This document shows, piece after piece, positions 34,682 through 43,234 of a stretch of DNA of 64,000 nt; the first letter of the stretch is position 1; the number at the start of each line of letters is the position of its first letter. The notes beneath the pieces were generated by a model, which saw only the letters and a program-made list of their open reading frames with translations, did no database searches and was not told the DNA's origin. Location: the NCBI GenBank assembly GCA_040219275.1, contig JAVJSU010000058.1, positions 1 to 64,000 of the forward strand. The letters are read 5' to 3'. The DNA is from JAVJSU01 sp040219275. GTDB lineage: Bacteria; Chloroflexota; Anaerolineae; Aggregatilineales; Phototrophicaceae. A program made the position numbers and the translations under genes.

Positions 34682-35688
34682 GTAGTCGTAAACAAAAGCT
34701 CATAAACGACCCATCCGCCCTACTCGCCGATATGCTGACAGGCTTTAGCGCCGCTTATGCGGATGTTGTACGCCTAACAGACAACGGCTTAATTGTGCGC
34801 CGTCAGCCCAAACCACAGGGCAAGGTCGGTCTGGTCATCGGCAACGGGAGCGGACACGAACCGGCGATGATTGGTCTGGTCGGCGAAGGCTTATTTGATG
34901 TCAACATCCCCGGCGAAATTTTTACCGCACCGGGACCGGAGCGCATCGTCGAGGGCATCAGGGCGGCAGATCATGGAGCGGGTGTGCTCGTGTGCGTGTC
35001 GCATCATGCAGGCGATTTGATGAATGCGGAAATGGCGCTCGAATTATGCGAGATGGAAGACATCGAAAACGTCGATATGGTCATCCTGTACGATGATATT
35101 TCCAGCGCACCCAAAGGCAACGAACCGGAACGGCGCGGCACAGCGGGTCTATTTTTCGTCTGGAAGATGGTGGGCGCATTTGCAGAAACCAGCGACGACC
35201 TGAGCGCGTGCAAGGCGATGGCGGAAAAAATCCGAGACAACACGCGCACGTTGGCGATGGCGCTCACATCCTGCGCCAGCCCCGTAACGGGCGAGATCAT
35301 GTTTGAGATTGCCGACGACGAAATGGAAATCGGCATGGGCGTGCATGGCGAGATGGGCATGGGACGGCAAAAGATCGTCAGCGCGGAGGAAACGATTGAT
35401 TTGATGCTCCCGCCGATTATAGATGATTTGCCGTTTAAGGCAGACGACGAAGTGCTGGTTATGCTCAACAATAGTGGCAGTATGACGCTGATGGAATTAT
35501 TCATCCTGTATAAACGGGTGGCGGAAATTCTGCAAGAAAAAGGCATTCGCGTCTATAAATCGTGGATCGGACCGTATGCCACGACACAGGAAATGGCGGG
35601 GTTTGCCCTGTCGCTGTGTAAAGTGGACGATGAACTTAAACACTTATGGGACGCTCCGGCAAATGGCGCGTATTTGAAACAATTATGA
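34678..35688 (+). CDS. DhaK-type ketose kinase subunit
   Basis: 336 residues. This subunit covalently binds the keto sugar through a His: His223 in MGVHGEMGMG is the match, with His60 in GSGHEP and Asp113 in HAGD as the other active-site residues. It differs from classical DhaK in the NYTGD box (here SHHAGD) and is slightly short. DhaK/DhaL pairs phosphorylate dihydroxyacetone; close relatives act on tetruloses. No DhaM (PTS) gene is present, so ATP is the likely donor. In this operon with a sugar isomerase and an aldolase, a ketopentose or deoxyketose 1-kinase role is my inference. Confidence 0.85.
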   Translation: MSSRKQKLINDPSALLADMLTGFSAAYADVVRLTDNGLIVRRQPKPQGKVGLVIGNGSGHEPAMIGLVGEGLFDVNIPGEIFTAPGPERIVEGIRAADHGAGVLVCVSHHAGDLMNAEMALELCEMEDIENVDMVILYDDISSAPKGNEPERRGTAGLFFVWKMVGAFAETSDDLSACKAMAEKIRDNTRTLAMALTSCASPVTGEIMFEIADDEMEIGMGVHGEMGMGRQKIVSAEETIDLMLPPIIDDLPFKADDEVLVMLNNSGSMTLMELFILYKRVAEILQEKGIRVYKSWIGPYATTQEMAGFALSLCKVDDELKHLWDAPANGAYLKQL

Positions 35689-36332
35689 CAGCCAACATCG
35701 TAATCACTTCGCAACAACTCGACGACATGATTGTAGCAATCGCGGCGCAAATTGCCGAAAACCGCGACCTGCTTAATCAATTGGATTCCGCGCTGGGGGA
35801 CGGCGATCATGGCACGAGCATCAGCACGGCATTTTCATCGGCGGCGGAACAAGTGAAACAGCTAGAGGATGCCCAGCCTGCCGATATTTTGAAGACCACC
35901 GCCTCCGTTGTGATGAACCGCATGGGTGGCGCATCAGGGGCGTTATTCGGGACACTCTTTATGAAAGCCGCCTTGACCGCCAAAGACAAAACGACGCTCA
36001 CAAAGTCTGATATGGATGCGTTGTGGCAAGCGGGTTTAGACGGCGTAAAGAGTCGCGGAAAATCTGACGTGGGCGACAAAACAATGATTGACGCGCTCAG
36101 TCCTGCGGTGCAGGCATTTTGCGGAGCGCAAGATTTTGGAAGTGGCTGGCAATCTGCGGCGGAAGCGGCACAACGCGGTGCGAAAAGCACAAAAACGATG
36201 ATCGCAAAACACGGACGCGCAAAATTTATTTCCGAACGCGCCATCGGGCATCAAGACGCGGGGGCAACATCCATCACACTGATGTTTGAAGCCATCTACG
36301 CTTACTGGAAAACACTGGAGGGTCAGGACTAA
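35685..36332 (+). CDS. DhaL-type kinase subunit (nucleotide-binding)
   Basis: 215 residues from ATG 35685, overlapping the DhaK-like stop by ATGA. All-helical nucleotide-binding domain: LGDGDHGTSI (residues 38-47) coordinates Mg-ADP/ATP through its Asp residues, with NRMGGASGALFG and KSRGKSDVGDKTMIDAL as the other conserved blocks and GHQDAGATS near the end. It would transfer phosphate to the sugar bound by the DhaK-like subunit. Without DhaM it must exchange nucleotide like the ATP-dependent enzymes. Its stop overlaps the isomerase start (TAATG). Confidence 0.9.
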   Translation: MTANIVITSQQLDDMIVAIAAQIAENRDLLNQLDSALGDGDHGTSISTAFSSAAEQVKQLEDAQPADILKTTASVVMNRMGGASGALFGTLFMKAALTAKDKTTLTKSDMDALWQAGLDGVKSRGKSDVGDKTMIDALSPAVQAFCGAQDFGSGWQSAAEAAQRGAKSTKTMIAKHGRAKFISERAIGHQDAGATSITLMFEAIYAYWKTLEGQD

Positions 36333-37777
36333 TGGCAAAATATAAATTACGGGTCGGCTACATCGGCACTTCGATCAGTTCCTATTTCGCGGGGGAATAT
36401 CGCCAGCGCGAACGGGCGATTGATGGACTGGAAAAATTAGCGCACGACCTCGATTTTGAGTTGATCGCCGTCCATGATGAAGTCATGACCGAAGAAGGGT
36501 CAGCGCGGGCGGCAGAATATCTACGGGATAATGAGGTGGATTTTCTGCTGATTCAAACCGCCGCCTGTAGCATGGGTGAGCAATTGTTACCGCTCGTCAA
36601 AGCCGCACCACGCCTCGGCATCTGGGCAACACCCGACCCTGAACAGGAAGGCGAAATCAAGATTCACTCGGTTGTGTCGATGAGTCATTTTGCCGCCATC
36701 CTCAAGCGATACTTAAAGCATGAGGAGATTCCGTTCAAGTGGTTTTATGGGCATGTGGAAACTGACGATTTCCAGAAGCGGTTTAGCGTGACCGTTCGGG
36801 CACTCACCGCCGTCAAAAATATGGAACGCGCCCGCATCGGCTGGATTGGCAACCTCTCCCCCGGTTTTAACGATATGATCTTCGATGAGCGCCTCTTACG
36901 CAGTCGCATGGGCATCAGCGTATTGCCACATGAGCTGGCAGAACTCGTCACTCGTGCCAAAGCCTATGATCCAGAACCGGTCAGCGCGACGGTTAATCAG
37001 ATCAAAGCCGCCGCTACTGAAATCCGCGTCACAGAGAACAGCGCCTTTGACCGTGTGACGCGCCTCTATCTAGCAATGCGTGATATGGCAAGTGAATACA
37101 ATTATGATGCGCTAGCGGTGCAATGCTGGCCCAACTTCCAGAGCTATTTTAAGGTCGCGCCATGTATGGCGTATAGCTGGCTGGGCAGTGAAGATGGCAT
37201 CGCGGTCTCCTGCGAAGGGGATGTACTCGGTGCGGCGAGCATGTATTTGCTCAATGTACTCACCGGCAAAAAAGGCTCATCCACCCTGCTGGATATGACC
37301 GCACTTGATCCAGAAACCAACGCCATGTTGATGTGGCACTGTGGCGTATCTCCACGGCATTTCGCCAATGACGATGGCATTAAATGGGTCGATCATGTCA
37401 CATTGGGGCGCAAGGGAGATGATGGCCCGTATGGCGTTGCCGGAGATCAAGTATTCGCCGCGCAAGAAACCACCGTCAGCTACATTGGCGACGACGGAAG
37501 TAGTTTACTGGTCATCCGTTCGGACATTATCGAACATGCCAAAAAAGGGTTTGATGGCACACGTGGATGGTTCTCCCATTTTGAGTTAAACAAAAAACCT
37601 GTCAGCCTGATGGATTTAATCAACACGCTCACGGTGCGCGGACATGAGCACCATTTCGCGGTTGGTCAGGGTGACGTTACCGATGAACTGATGGAGTTTG
37701 CGGCGTGGAAGAAAATGCGCCTGATTGAACATATCCCGCAAGCGAATTATGTACAGATCGAAGGCGTTAATGTATAG
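36332..37777 (+). CDS. L-fucose/L-arabinose isomerase-family protein
   Basis: 481 residues. This family interconverts aldose and ketose with a Mn ion. N-terminal Rossmann-like domains carry VDFLLIQTAACSMGE. The C-terminal half holds the metal residues: Glu295 in SCEGDVLGA, an Asp in LDMTALDPE and a late His in RGHEHHFAVGQGDV; WHCGVSPRHFA is the family box after it. It is shorter than FucI (about 590) and nearer AraA in length, so the exact sugar is open. Its place right after the DhaK/DhaL pair suggests that its ketose product is their substrate. Confidence 0.83.
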   Translation: MAKYKLRVGYIGTSISSYFAGEYRQRERAIDGLEKLAHDLDFELIAVHDEVMTEEGSARAAEYLRDNEVDFLLIQTAACSMGEQLLPLVKAAPRLGIWATPDPEQEGEIKIHSVVSMSHFAAILKRYLKHEEIPFKWFYGHVETDDFQKRFSVTVRALTAVKNMERARIGWIGNLSPGFNDMIFDERLLRSRMGISVLPHELAELVTRAKAYDPEPVSATVNQIKAAATEIRVTENSAFDRVTRLYLAMRDMASEYNYDALAVQCWPNFQSYFKVAPCMAYSWLGSEDGIAVSCEGDVLGAASMYLLNVLTGKKGSSTLLDMTALDPETNAMLMWHCGVSPRHFANDDGIKWVDHVTLGRKGDDGPYGVAGDQVFAAQETTVSYIGDDGSSLLVIRSDIIEHAKKGFDGTRGWFSHFELNKKPVSLMDLINTLTVRGHEHHFAVGQGDVTDELMEFAAWKKMRLIEHIPQANYVQIEGVNV

Positions 37778-37847
37778 GTGAAGGACTCCCGTTTTTTGGG
37801 AGATATTCAAAAAATTGTTCGTTATGAGTTAAAAGGAATGCAAACTG

Positions 37848-39122
37848 ATGAAAAAACGCACACTTATTCTTTTACTCCTGCTGGCATTGCCATTGTCGCT
37901 GTTCGGGTCAACCCTCGCGCAGGATGATGACATGATGGAAGCCCCACCCGGTTTTGAAAGCTGGGATGATGTGGTGGAGCAAGCGCGTGGCGGTACAGTC
38001 AACTGGTATCTGTGGGGTGGATCGGATGAAATCAATGATTTTGTCGAAACATTTTATGGCGAACCCCTTATGGAAGAATATGGAATTACGCTCAATCGCG
38101 TAGGTTTGGCAGATACTGTGGATGCTGTTAACCAAGTCCTGAGTGAAGCTGAAGCCGGTATTGAAGGCGATGATGGTTCGGTTGACCTGATCTGGATTAA
38201 TGGTGAAAACTTCTTCACCCTGCGTCAAGCTGATCTGCTTTATGGACCGTGGGCAGAAAACATCCCTAATAGCGTCCTCGTCGATTGGGACAACCCTGCC
38301 ATGAATCTGGACTTTGGTCGTCCGGTGGATGGTTACGAAAGCCCGTGGTCAGGCGCACAGTTCCACTTCATTTATGACTCCGCCCGTATGAGCGAAGAAG
38401 ACCTGCCCCGTAGCTATGCAGAATTAACCGAATGGATTGAAGCCAATCCGGGGCGTTTCACCTACATTGCACCGGGTCCGGGCGCATTCCAGGGAACACG
38501 TTTCGTCAAGCAAGCCCTGTATGAAGTGAGTGGCGGGCAAGAACAATGGGTCGGTGATTTCAATCAAGAACTCTATGACGAACATGCACCGGCACTCTGG
38601 GAACTTCTCAATAGCTGGGAAGAAAACCTGTGGCGCGGTGGCGAGACCTACCCGACCAACGTCAATGAATTGCATGAACTTTTCGCCAATGGTGAAATTG
38701 ATTTCACCCTCACACAGGCAATCTCCGGTGCTGGTCCAGAAATTGCGTCCGGTCAGATCCCGCCGACAAGCCGGGCATTCGCCTTTGATAACAATATGAT
38801 CGGTGACTTTAACTATGTCGCCATTCCGTTCAACGCGCCGAACAAAGCCGCCGCGATGGTACTCGCCAATTTGATTCTGCGTCCTGATCGTCAAGCAGAA
38901 CAGGTCTTGCCAGAAAATGGCTTCGGTCTGGGCTTTGCGATTGACGTAAGCCGTGTGGAAGACCCTGATGCAGTCGCCGCGCTAGAAGCCGCCATCAACG
39001 GTCTGGGTGAAGCCGCCGCTGATCCTGCGAGTCTTTCCGCATCATTGGTAGCGGACATTGCCGCTGAATACCAAACCTTGATCGAAGCGGATTGGGAAGC
39101 CAACGTACTTCTAGGAGACTGA
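37848..39122 (+). CDS. ABC transporter substrate-binding protein, YnjB-like
   Basis: 424 residues. Signal peptide KKRTLILLLLLALPLSLFGSTLAQ, then a periplasmic-binding-protein fold with WYLWGGSDEINDFV, VDLIWINGENFFTLRQADLL and SGAQFHFIYDSARM, which resemble the YnjB group rather than classic sugar-binding proteins. It is the receptor for the two permeases and ATPase that follow. A small hairpin (CTCCC/GGGAG, 37786-37802) precedes it and a 12-bp hairpin (39145-39172) follows, which could shape expression of this abundant component. Confidence 0.85.
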   Translation: MKKRTLILLLLLALPLSLFGSTLAQDDDMMEAPPGFESWDDVVEQARGGTVNWYLWGGSDEINDFVETFYGEPLMEEYGITLNRVGLADTVDAVNQVLSEAEAGIEGDDGSVDLIWINGENFFTLRQADLLYGPWAENIPNSVLVDWDNPAMNLDFGRPVDGYESPWSGAQFHFIYDSARMSEEDLPRSYAELTEWIEANPGRFTYIAPGPGAFQGTRFVKQALYEVSGGQEQWVGDFNQELYDEHAPALWELLNSWEENLWRGGETYPTNVNELHELFANGEIDFTLTQAISGAGPEIASGQIPPTSRAFAFDNNMIGDFNYVAIPFNAPNKAAAMVLANLILRPDRQAEQVLPENGFGLGFAIDVSRVEDPDAVAALEAAINGLGEAAADPASLSASLVADIAAEYQTLIEADWEANVLLGD

Positions 39123-39144
39123 TTTACCTCTCAGTTTATATCGG

Positions 39145-39172
39145 GTAGGGGCGCGGATGACCGTGCTCCTAC
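39145..39172 (+). repeat. 12-bp hairpin between binding protein and permeases
   Basis: GTAGGGGCGCGG (39145-39156) pairs over all 12 positions with CCGTGCTCCTAC (39161-39172) in plus-strand RNA, including two G-U pairs, with loop ATGA. No T-run follows. It may act as an mRNA stabiliser or partial stop, like the element at 2742-2789 in the other ABC operon. Its opening GTAGGGGCGC is shared with the palindrome at 31885. Confidence 0.65.
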
Positions 39173-39227
39173 TTCTTAAATAGAGCATACATTCACTTCA
39201 TCTCTAAAGAAATTAAGGACTGTGCGG

Positions 39228-40103
39228 ATGAGTTGGGAACGCTGGCGCATACCGGTGATGCTTGCGCCGACAATGGCAGTCATCATTTTTTTGTTCATCG
39301 GCGGGTTGCTCTATGGCTTACTGCAAAGCCTCGGCTGGCAACCGCGTATCGGCAATTTTGATCTCTCGCTGGATGCTTATGTAAACATTATGACATCCGA
39401 GCGATATGCCGGACAATTCTGGTCGGGCTTGGCGTTGACTATATGGGTGAGTTTTGCCAGTACATTTTTCTCTGCGGTGTTCGCCATCATTGGTGCATTG
39501 CTCATCCGTAGTACCGCTCTAGGCAAACGCATTTCGACATTTTTGTTTCAACTTAACCTGCCCATCCCGCATGTGGTCGCCGCGATTGGCATTTTATTCC
39601 TGTTTTCGCAAAGTGGTTTACTGTCTCGCATCGGCGCGGAAACGGGTGTGATCGGGTCACCGAGCGATTTCCCGATTGTTGTACGAGATCGGCTTGGTAT
39701 CGGTATCATCCTTGCGTACATCTGGAAAGAGATTCCGTTTATCGGCGTGATTGTGCTGGCGATTTTGCAATCACTCGGCGAAGATTATGAAGACATCGCC
39801 GCTACATTAGGTGCAAACAGATGGCAACGCTTCCGGTTTGTCGTCCTGCCGCTGATTATGCCGGGATTGCTTTCCGCTTCAATTATTGTCTTCACATTTA
39901 CGTTTGGCTCCTATGAAGTCCCCGCGATTTTGGGCGTGCGCTCCGTGCGGATGTTGCCCGTGATGTCGCTTGATTTCTTCCGTAATCCTGACCTCAACGC
40001 CCGTACTGAAGGCATGGCGATGAGCATGATAATCGCCTTCTTCGCGCTGATTATGGTGCTGATCTATATGTGGATTAGCCGTCGTTCTGTGAGAGAGAGC
40101 TAA
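39228..40103 (+). CDS. ABC transporter permease 1 (YnjC/spermidine type)
   Basis: About 291 residues; ATG 39228 is preferred to GTG 39222 because of the spacing to AAGGA. Six TM helices; the EAA loop is EDIAATLGANRWQRFRFVVLP. It is one half of the importer's membrane pore; the second permease follows 2 bp after it. The overall design (two permeases, one ATPase with TOBE domain) matches PotABCD/YnjBCD-like importers for small organic solutes. Confidence 0.9.
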   Translation: MSWERWRIPVMLAPTMAVIIFLFIGGLLYGLLQSLGWQPRIGNFDLSLDAYVNIMTSERYAGQFWSGLALTIWVSFASTFFSAVFAIIGALLIRSTALGKRISTFLFQLNLPIPHVVAAIGILFLFSQSGLLSRIGAETGVIGSPSDFPIVVRDRLGIGIILAYIWKEIPFIGVIVLAILQSLGEDYEDIAATLGANRWQRFRFVVLPLIMPGLLSASIIVFTFTFGSYEVPAILGVRSVRMLPVMSLDFFRNPDLNARTEGMAMSMIIAFFALIMVLIYMWISRRSVRES

Positions 40104-40105
40104 TC

Positions 40106-40951
40106 ATGACCACAACGGATATGGAAAAAACTGCGCCGGATAGCCGCGCTCGTATGGCAACTCTATTTCGTTATGCCGCGCTGATCTTATTACTCGTCGG
40201 GCTGGTACTCCCCTTCGCCGCCTTCATAATCAATTCATTCGCCTTTCGCTGGTTTTACCCACAACTCATCCCGAATGAATGGAGCATGGACGCGTGGAAT
40301 AGTGTACTGGACGACGACCTCTTTAATGCGCTACAAAACAGTATCGTCATCGCCCTCACTGTCACCATTACATCACTTATCATTGGATTACCGGCGGCGC
40401 GGGCGCTCGGTTTATATCAATTTCGCGGTAAGCGCGTGGTCGAATTTTTGATCCTCGCACCGACGATTGTCCCCGGCATTGCGGTGGCGATGGGCTTGAA
40501 TATCAACTTTTTACGCTGGAATTTAGCTGGCGAAGTTTTGGGCGTAGCGTTGGTACATCTTGTGCCCGTGATGCCCTATGTGGTGCTCACCTTATCCGGC
40601 GTATTCGCCAACTATAATCCCGAATTTGAAGAGCAAGCGCGAACACTCGGTGCAGGATTTTTCTCCACATTTCGCCATGTGACCTTACCGGCAATTTTCC
40701 CCGGTCTGGTCGTGGCGGGATTGTTCGCCTTTCTGGTCTCGTGGGGACAATACATCCTCACCTTCTTGATCGGTCAGGGTCGTGTAATTACCATGCCTGT
40801 CTTGCTCTTTACGACCATTCCGGGTGGCAGAAATCCCAATATCGCGGCGATGTCGCTCGTGTTTATCGCGCCTGCCGTGCTTATTTTGATTTTGACTTCA
40901 CGCTATCTCTCCGGCGAATCCAACACTGTGGGAGGCTTTGGACAGCTATGA
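40106..40951 (+). CDS. ABC transporter permease 2
   Basis: 281 residues, six TM helices. EAA loop EEQARTLGAGFFSTFRHVTLPAI is interpreted as the ATPase contact site, with VPGIAVAMGL before it. It pairs with the permease upstream, and its stop overlaps the ATPase start by ATGA, so the three membrane components are translationally coupled. Confidence 0.9.
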   Translation: MTTTDMEKTAPDSRARMATLFRYAALILLLVGLVLPFAAFIINSFAFRWFYPQLIPNEWSMDAWNSVLDDDLFNALQNSIVIALTVTITSLIIGLPAARALGLYQFRGKRVVEFLILAPTIVPGIAVAMGLNINFLRWNLAGEVLGVALVHLVPVMPYVVLTLSGVFANYNPEFEEQARTLGAGFFSTFRHVTLPAIFPGLVVAGLFAFLVSWGQYILTFLIGQGRVITMPVLLFTTIPGGRNPNIAAMSLVFIAPAVLILILTSRYLSGESNTVGGFGQL

Positions 40952-42006
40952 CACACGTCACACTTGAACAACTCGTCAAGGTTTATGCGGGATCAACCAA
41001 GCCTGCCGTCAATGACTTTTCGCTGGATATTCCTTCCGGCAAACTGATCGCCTTTCTCGGTCCATCCGGCTGTGGCAAAACGACCACGCTCAAAATGATC
41101 GCCGGACTCATCCGCCCCTCGGCTGGCAAAATCACCTTTGACGGCGACGACATCCTGCCGATCCCGACAGAAAAGCGGGGTGCGGTGATGGTCTTCCAGA
41201 ATTATTTGCTGTTTCCGTATATGTCTGTCGGCGATAACGTCGGCTTTGGCTTAAAAATGCGCGGTGTGGATAAGAGAATCATCGCGCAAAAAGTCCATGA
41301 AATGCTTGATCTCGTCAAATTGCCGGACATTGCCAAACGTCGCCCCGCGCAACTTTCCGGTGGGCAACAGCAACGGGTGGCGCTCGCCCGTGCGCTCATC
41401 ACCGAACCGCGTGTGCTGTTACTTGATGAGCCGTTAAGTAATCTGGATGCCCATTTGCGCGACGAAATGCGCGAACTCATCCTGACGATTCAGCGCAAAT
41501 TAAAAATTACAACCATCTTCGTCACCCACGATCAGGAAGAGGCAGTCTTATTAGCAGATCAGGTGGCGTTGATTTTCGACGGTGTGCTTCAGCAATATGC
41601 CGAACCAGCCGAATTTTATCAGCGTCCCACTTCCGAGCGGGCGGCGCGCTTCTTCGGCGGGGTGAACTTTCTCCCTGCAAAACGCGACCAGAACACCGTC
41701 GGAACCGCTGTCGGAACGTTTCGCTTCACTGCGCCGTGTATTGAGCAAGCGCCTAGCGGTGATGTCACGTTGACCATCAGACCGGAGCAAATTCGCCTTG
41801 CAGAAGCACCGGAAGAAAACACGGTTATCGGGCGTGTGCGTGAACGGATTTACGTCGGCACATACACCCGCTATAAGATCACGCTCGGCGAACATGAAAT
41901 TGAAGCCATCCGTAGTGCAGATTTACCGGGTTCAATTAACGAAGGCGACGAAATTAATGTGACTCTGCCATCTGATAGGATTTGGGTTGTCCCGAACGCA
42001 CGTTGA
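40948..42006 (+). CDS. ABC transporter ATPase with TOBE domain
   Basis: 352 residues from ATG 40948. Walker A GPSGCGKTT (about residues 37-45), Q-loop MVFQNYLLFPYM, signature LSGGQQQR, Walker B VLLLDEPLSNLD and H-loop VTHDQEEA are all intact. The C-terminal 110 residues form a TOBE-like domain (VTLTIRPEQIRLAE), as in PotA/UgpC-type ATPases. It energises the importer encoded just upstream. A longer frame to the left overlaps the permease and is not needed. Its 3' end overlaps the start of the MFS gene. Confidence 0.94.
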   Translation: MTHVTLEQLVKVYAGSTKPAVNDFSLDIPSGKLIAFLGPSGCGKTTTLKMIAGLIRPSAGKITFDGDDILPIPTEKRGAVMVFQNYLLFPYMSVGDNVGFGLKMRGVDKRIIAQKVHEMLDLVKLPDIAKRRPAQLSGGQQQRVALARALITEPRVLLLDEPLSNLDAHLRDEMRELILTIQRKLKITTIFVTHDQEEAVLLADQVALIFDGVLQQYAEPAEFYQRPTSERAARFFGGVNFLPAKRDQNTVGTAVGTFRFTAPCIEQAPSGDVTLTIRPEQIRLAEAPEENTVIGRVRERIYVGTYTRYKITLGEHEIEAIRSADLPGSINEGDEINVTLPSDRIWVVPNAR

Positions 42007-43180
42007 TGCCCTGCCACCTTCTCCCGCCATTACCCGTGAGCAACAACTGACGGTAGGGAAAATGTGGATCACCTACGCGTTATTTTATCTCGGACGTGTG
42101 AATCTGAGTCCGGTATTGCCCGCGCTTGCCCTCTCGTTGGATGTCAGCCGGGCGGAAGTGGGCGCATTGGGGACAGTTTTCTTCTGGGTGTATGCCGTCG
42201 GGCAATTCGTAAACGGCGAACTCAGCAGTCATATGAGTCCACGGCGGATTATTACCATCGGGCTTCTGGTAATCGCGCTGGTCAATCTAGCGTTTTCGGT
42301 GCAGACCTCCTTGATCGTCATGATGGTCTTGTGGGGTATAAACGGCTTCGCGCAATCTATGGGATGGTCGCCCATGTTACGCATCATCGCCGAACGTTTT
42401 GACCGCGCACAGGTCAAACGTGTCTCGACGATCATGCCGCTCAGCTACGTATTTGGCACCGCGTTGACGTGGGCATTCATCGGGTTTATCGCCTCCGGTA
42501 CAGAGTGGCGCATTGCGTTCTGGCTCCCTGGTTTGATTTTGCTAGGTGTGCTGGTGTTCTGGTGGTCTACGGGGATTGATGCGCCAAAAGCGAACAGTTC
42601 CGGCTTTCAGCCAGGCAATATTCTGGCGGAAATGCGCGCCATCTGGTTCGTGCTGATCGTAGGCGCATTGGTCGGCTCAATCCAAATCGGAGGCTTGATC
42701 TGGTTACCGACTTATATCGCGGATACTGGCTTAGTGCCGGAGCGGATTGTTGGGCTTACCGCCGCCTTGTTTCAAATCATCGCCTTGATTGGCTTATTTA
42801 TTGCCCGCTATCAGGTGAATCGTTCTGGAAAAGTGTTTGCAACCACCGCCAATTTGTTAGCTGTCACGGTTTTCGCGCTGATCTTGGCGGTCATCACCAC
42901 CGATGCCCTTTCACTAATCGCCATTGCCCTGTCCCTGTTGGCGCTCAACGGTGCGGTGGGCTTAATCGTCAGTTCAATGCCACTTATTTTGTCTACACCC
43001 GGACGGGCATCCTCGGTAGCAGGTACGGTAAACGCGGTCTCCAATATTGGTGGGGGCGCATCCGGCATTGTGGTGGGCGCACTCGCTGAGGCAAATGGCT
43101 GGAACGCCGTTTTCATTTTATGGGCAGTTTCCGCCGTGATCGCTATCGGTCTCATCTGGACGAACCGCCCCGCCGAATAG
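41987..43180 (+). CDS. MFS transporter, OPA (organophosphate antiporter)-like
   Basis: 397 residues, 12 TM helices. The start is probably TTG 41987 (TAGGA seven bases upstream), inside the end of the ATPase gene; ATG 42062 is the alternative. FYLGRVNLSPVLPALA in TM1 and WGINGFAQSMGWSPMLR in TM4 are characteristic of the OPA branch (GlpT/UhpT-like), whose members often exchange phosphorylated or acidic solutes. In this operon it may export a product acid or take up a second substrate. Confidence 0.87.
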   Translation: MSRTHVDALPPSPAITREQQLTVGKMWITYALFYLGRVNLSPVLPALALSLDVSRAEVGALGTVFFWVYAVGQFVNGELSSHMSPRRIITIGLLVIALVNLAFSVQTSLIVMMVLWGINGFAQSMGWSPMLRIIAERFDRAQVKRVSTIMPLSYVFGTALTWAFIGFIASGTEWRIAFWLPGLILLGVLVFWWSTGIDAPKANSSGFQPGNILAEMRAIWFVLIVGALVGSIQIGGLIWLPTYIADTGLVPERIVGLTAALFQIIALIGLFIARYQVNRSGKVFATTANLLAVTVFALILAVITTDALSLIAIALSLLALNGAVGLIVSSMPLILSTPGRASSVAGTVNAVSNIGGGASGIVVGALAEANGWNAVFILWAVSAVIAIGLIWTNRPAE

Positions 43181-43234
43181 GGGCAATTATTTAACGAATA
43201 TGCAGTTGCAATTTGCTAAAAGGGTTACGATATT

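Noticed and set aside
35004..35546. Minus-strand frame of 180 codons opposite DhaK
   Set aside because: Antisense shadow of a clear DhaK-like gene; low-complexity composition rich in Ser and Ile.
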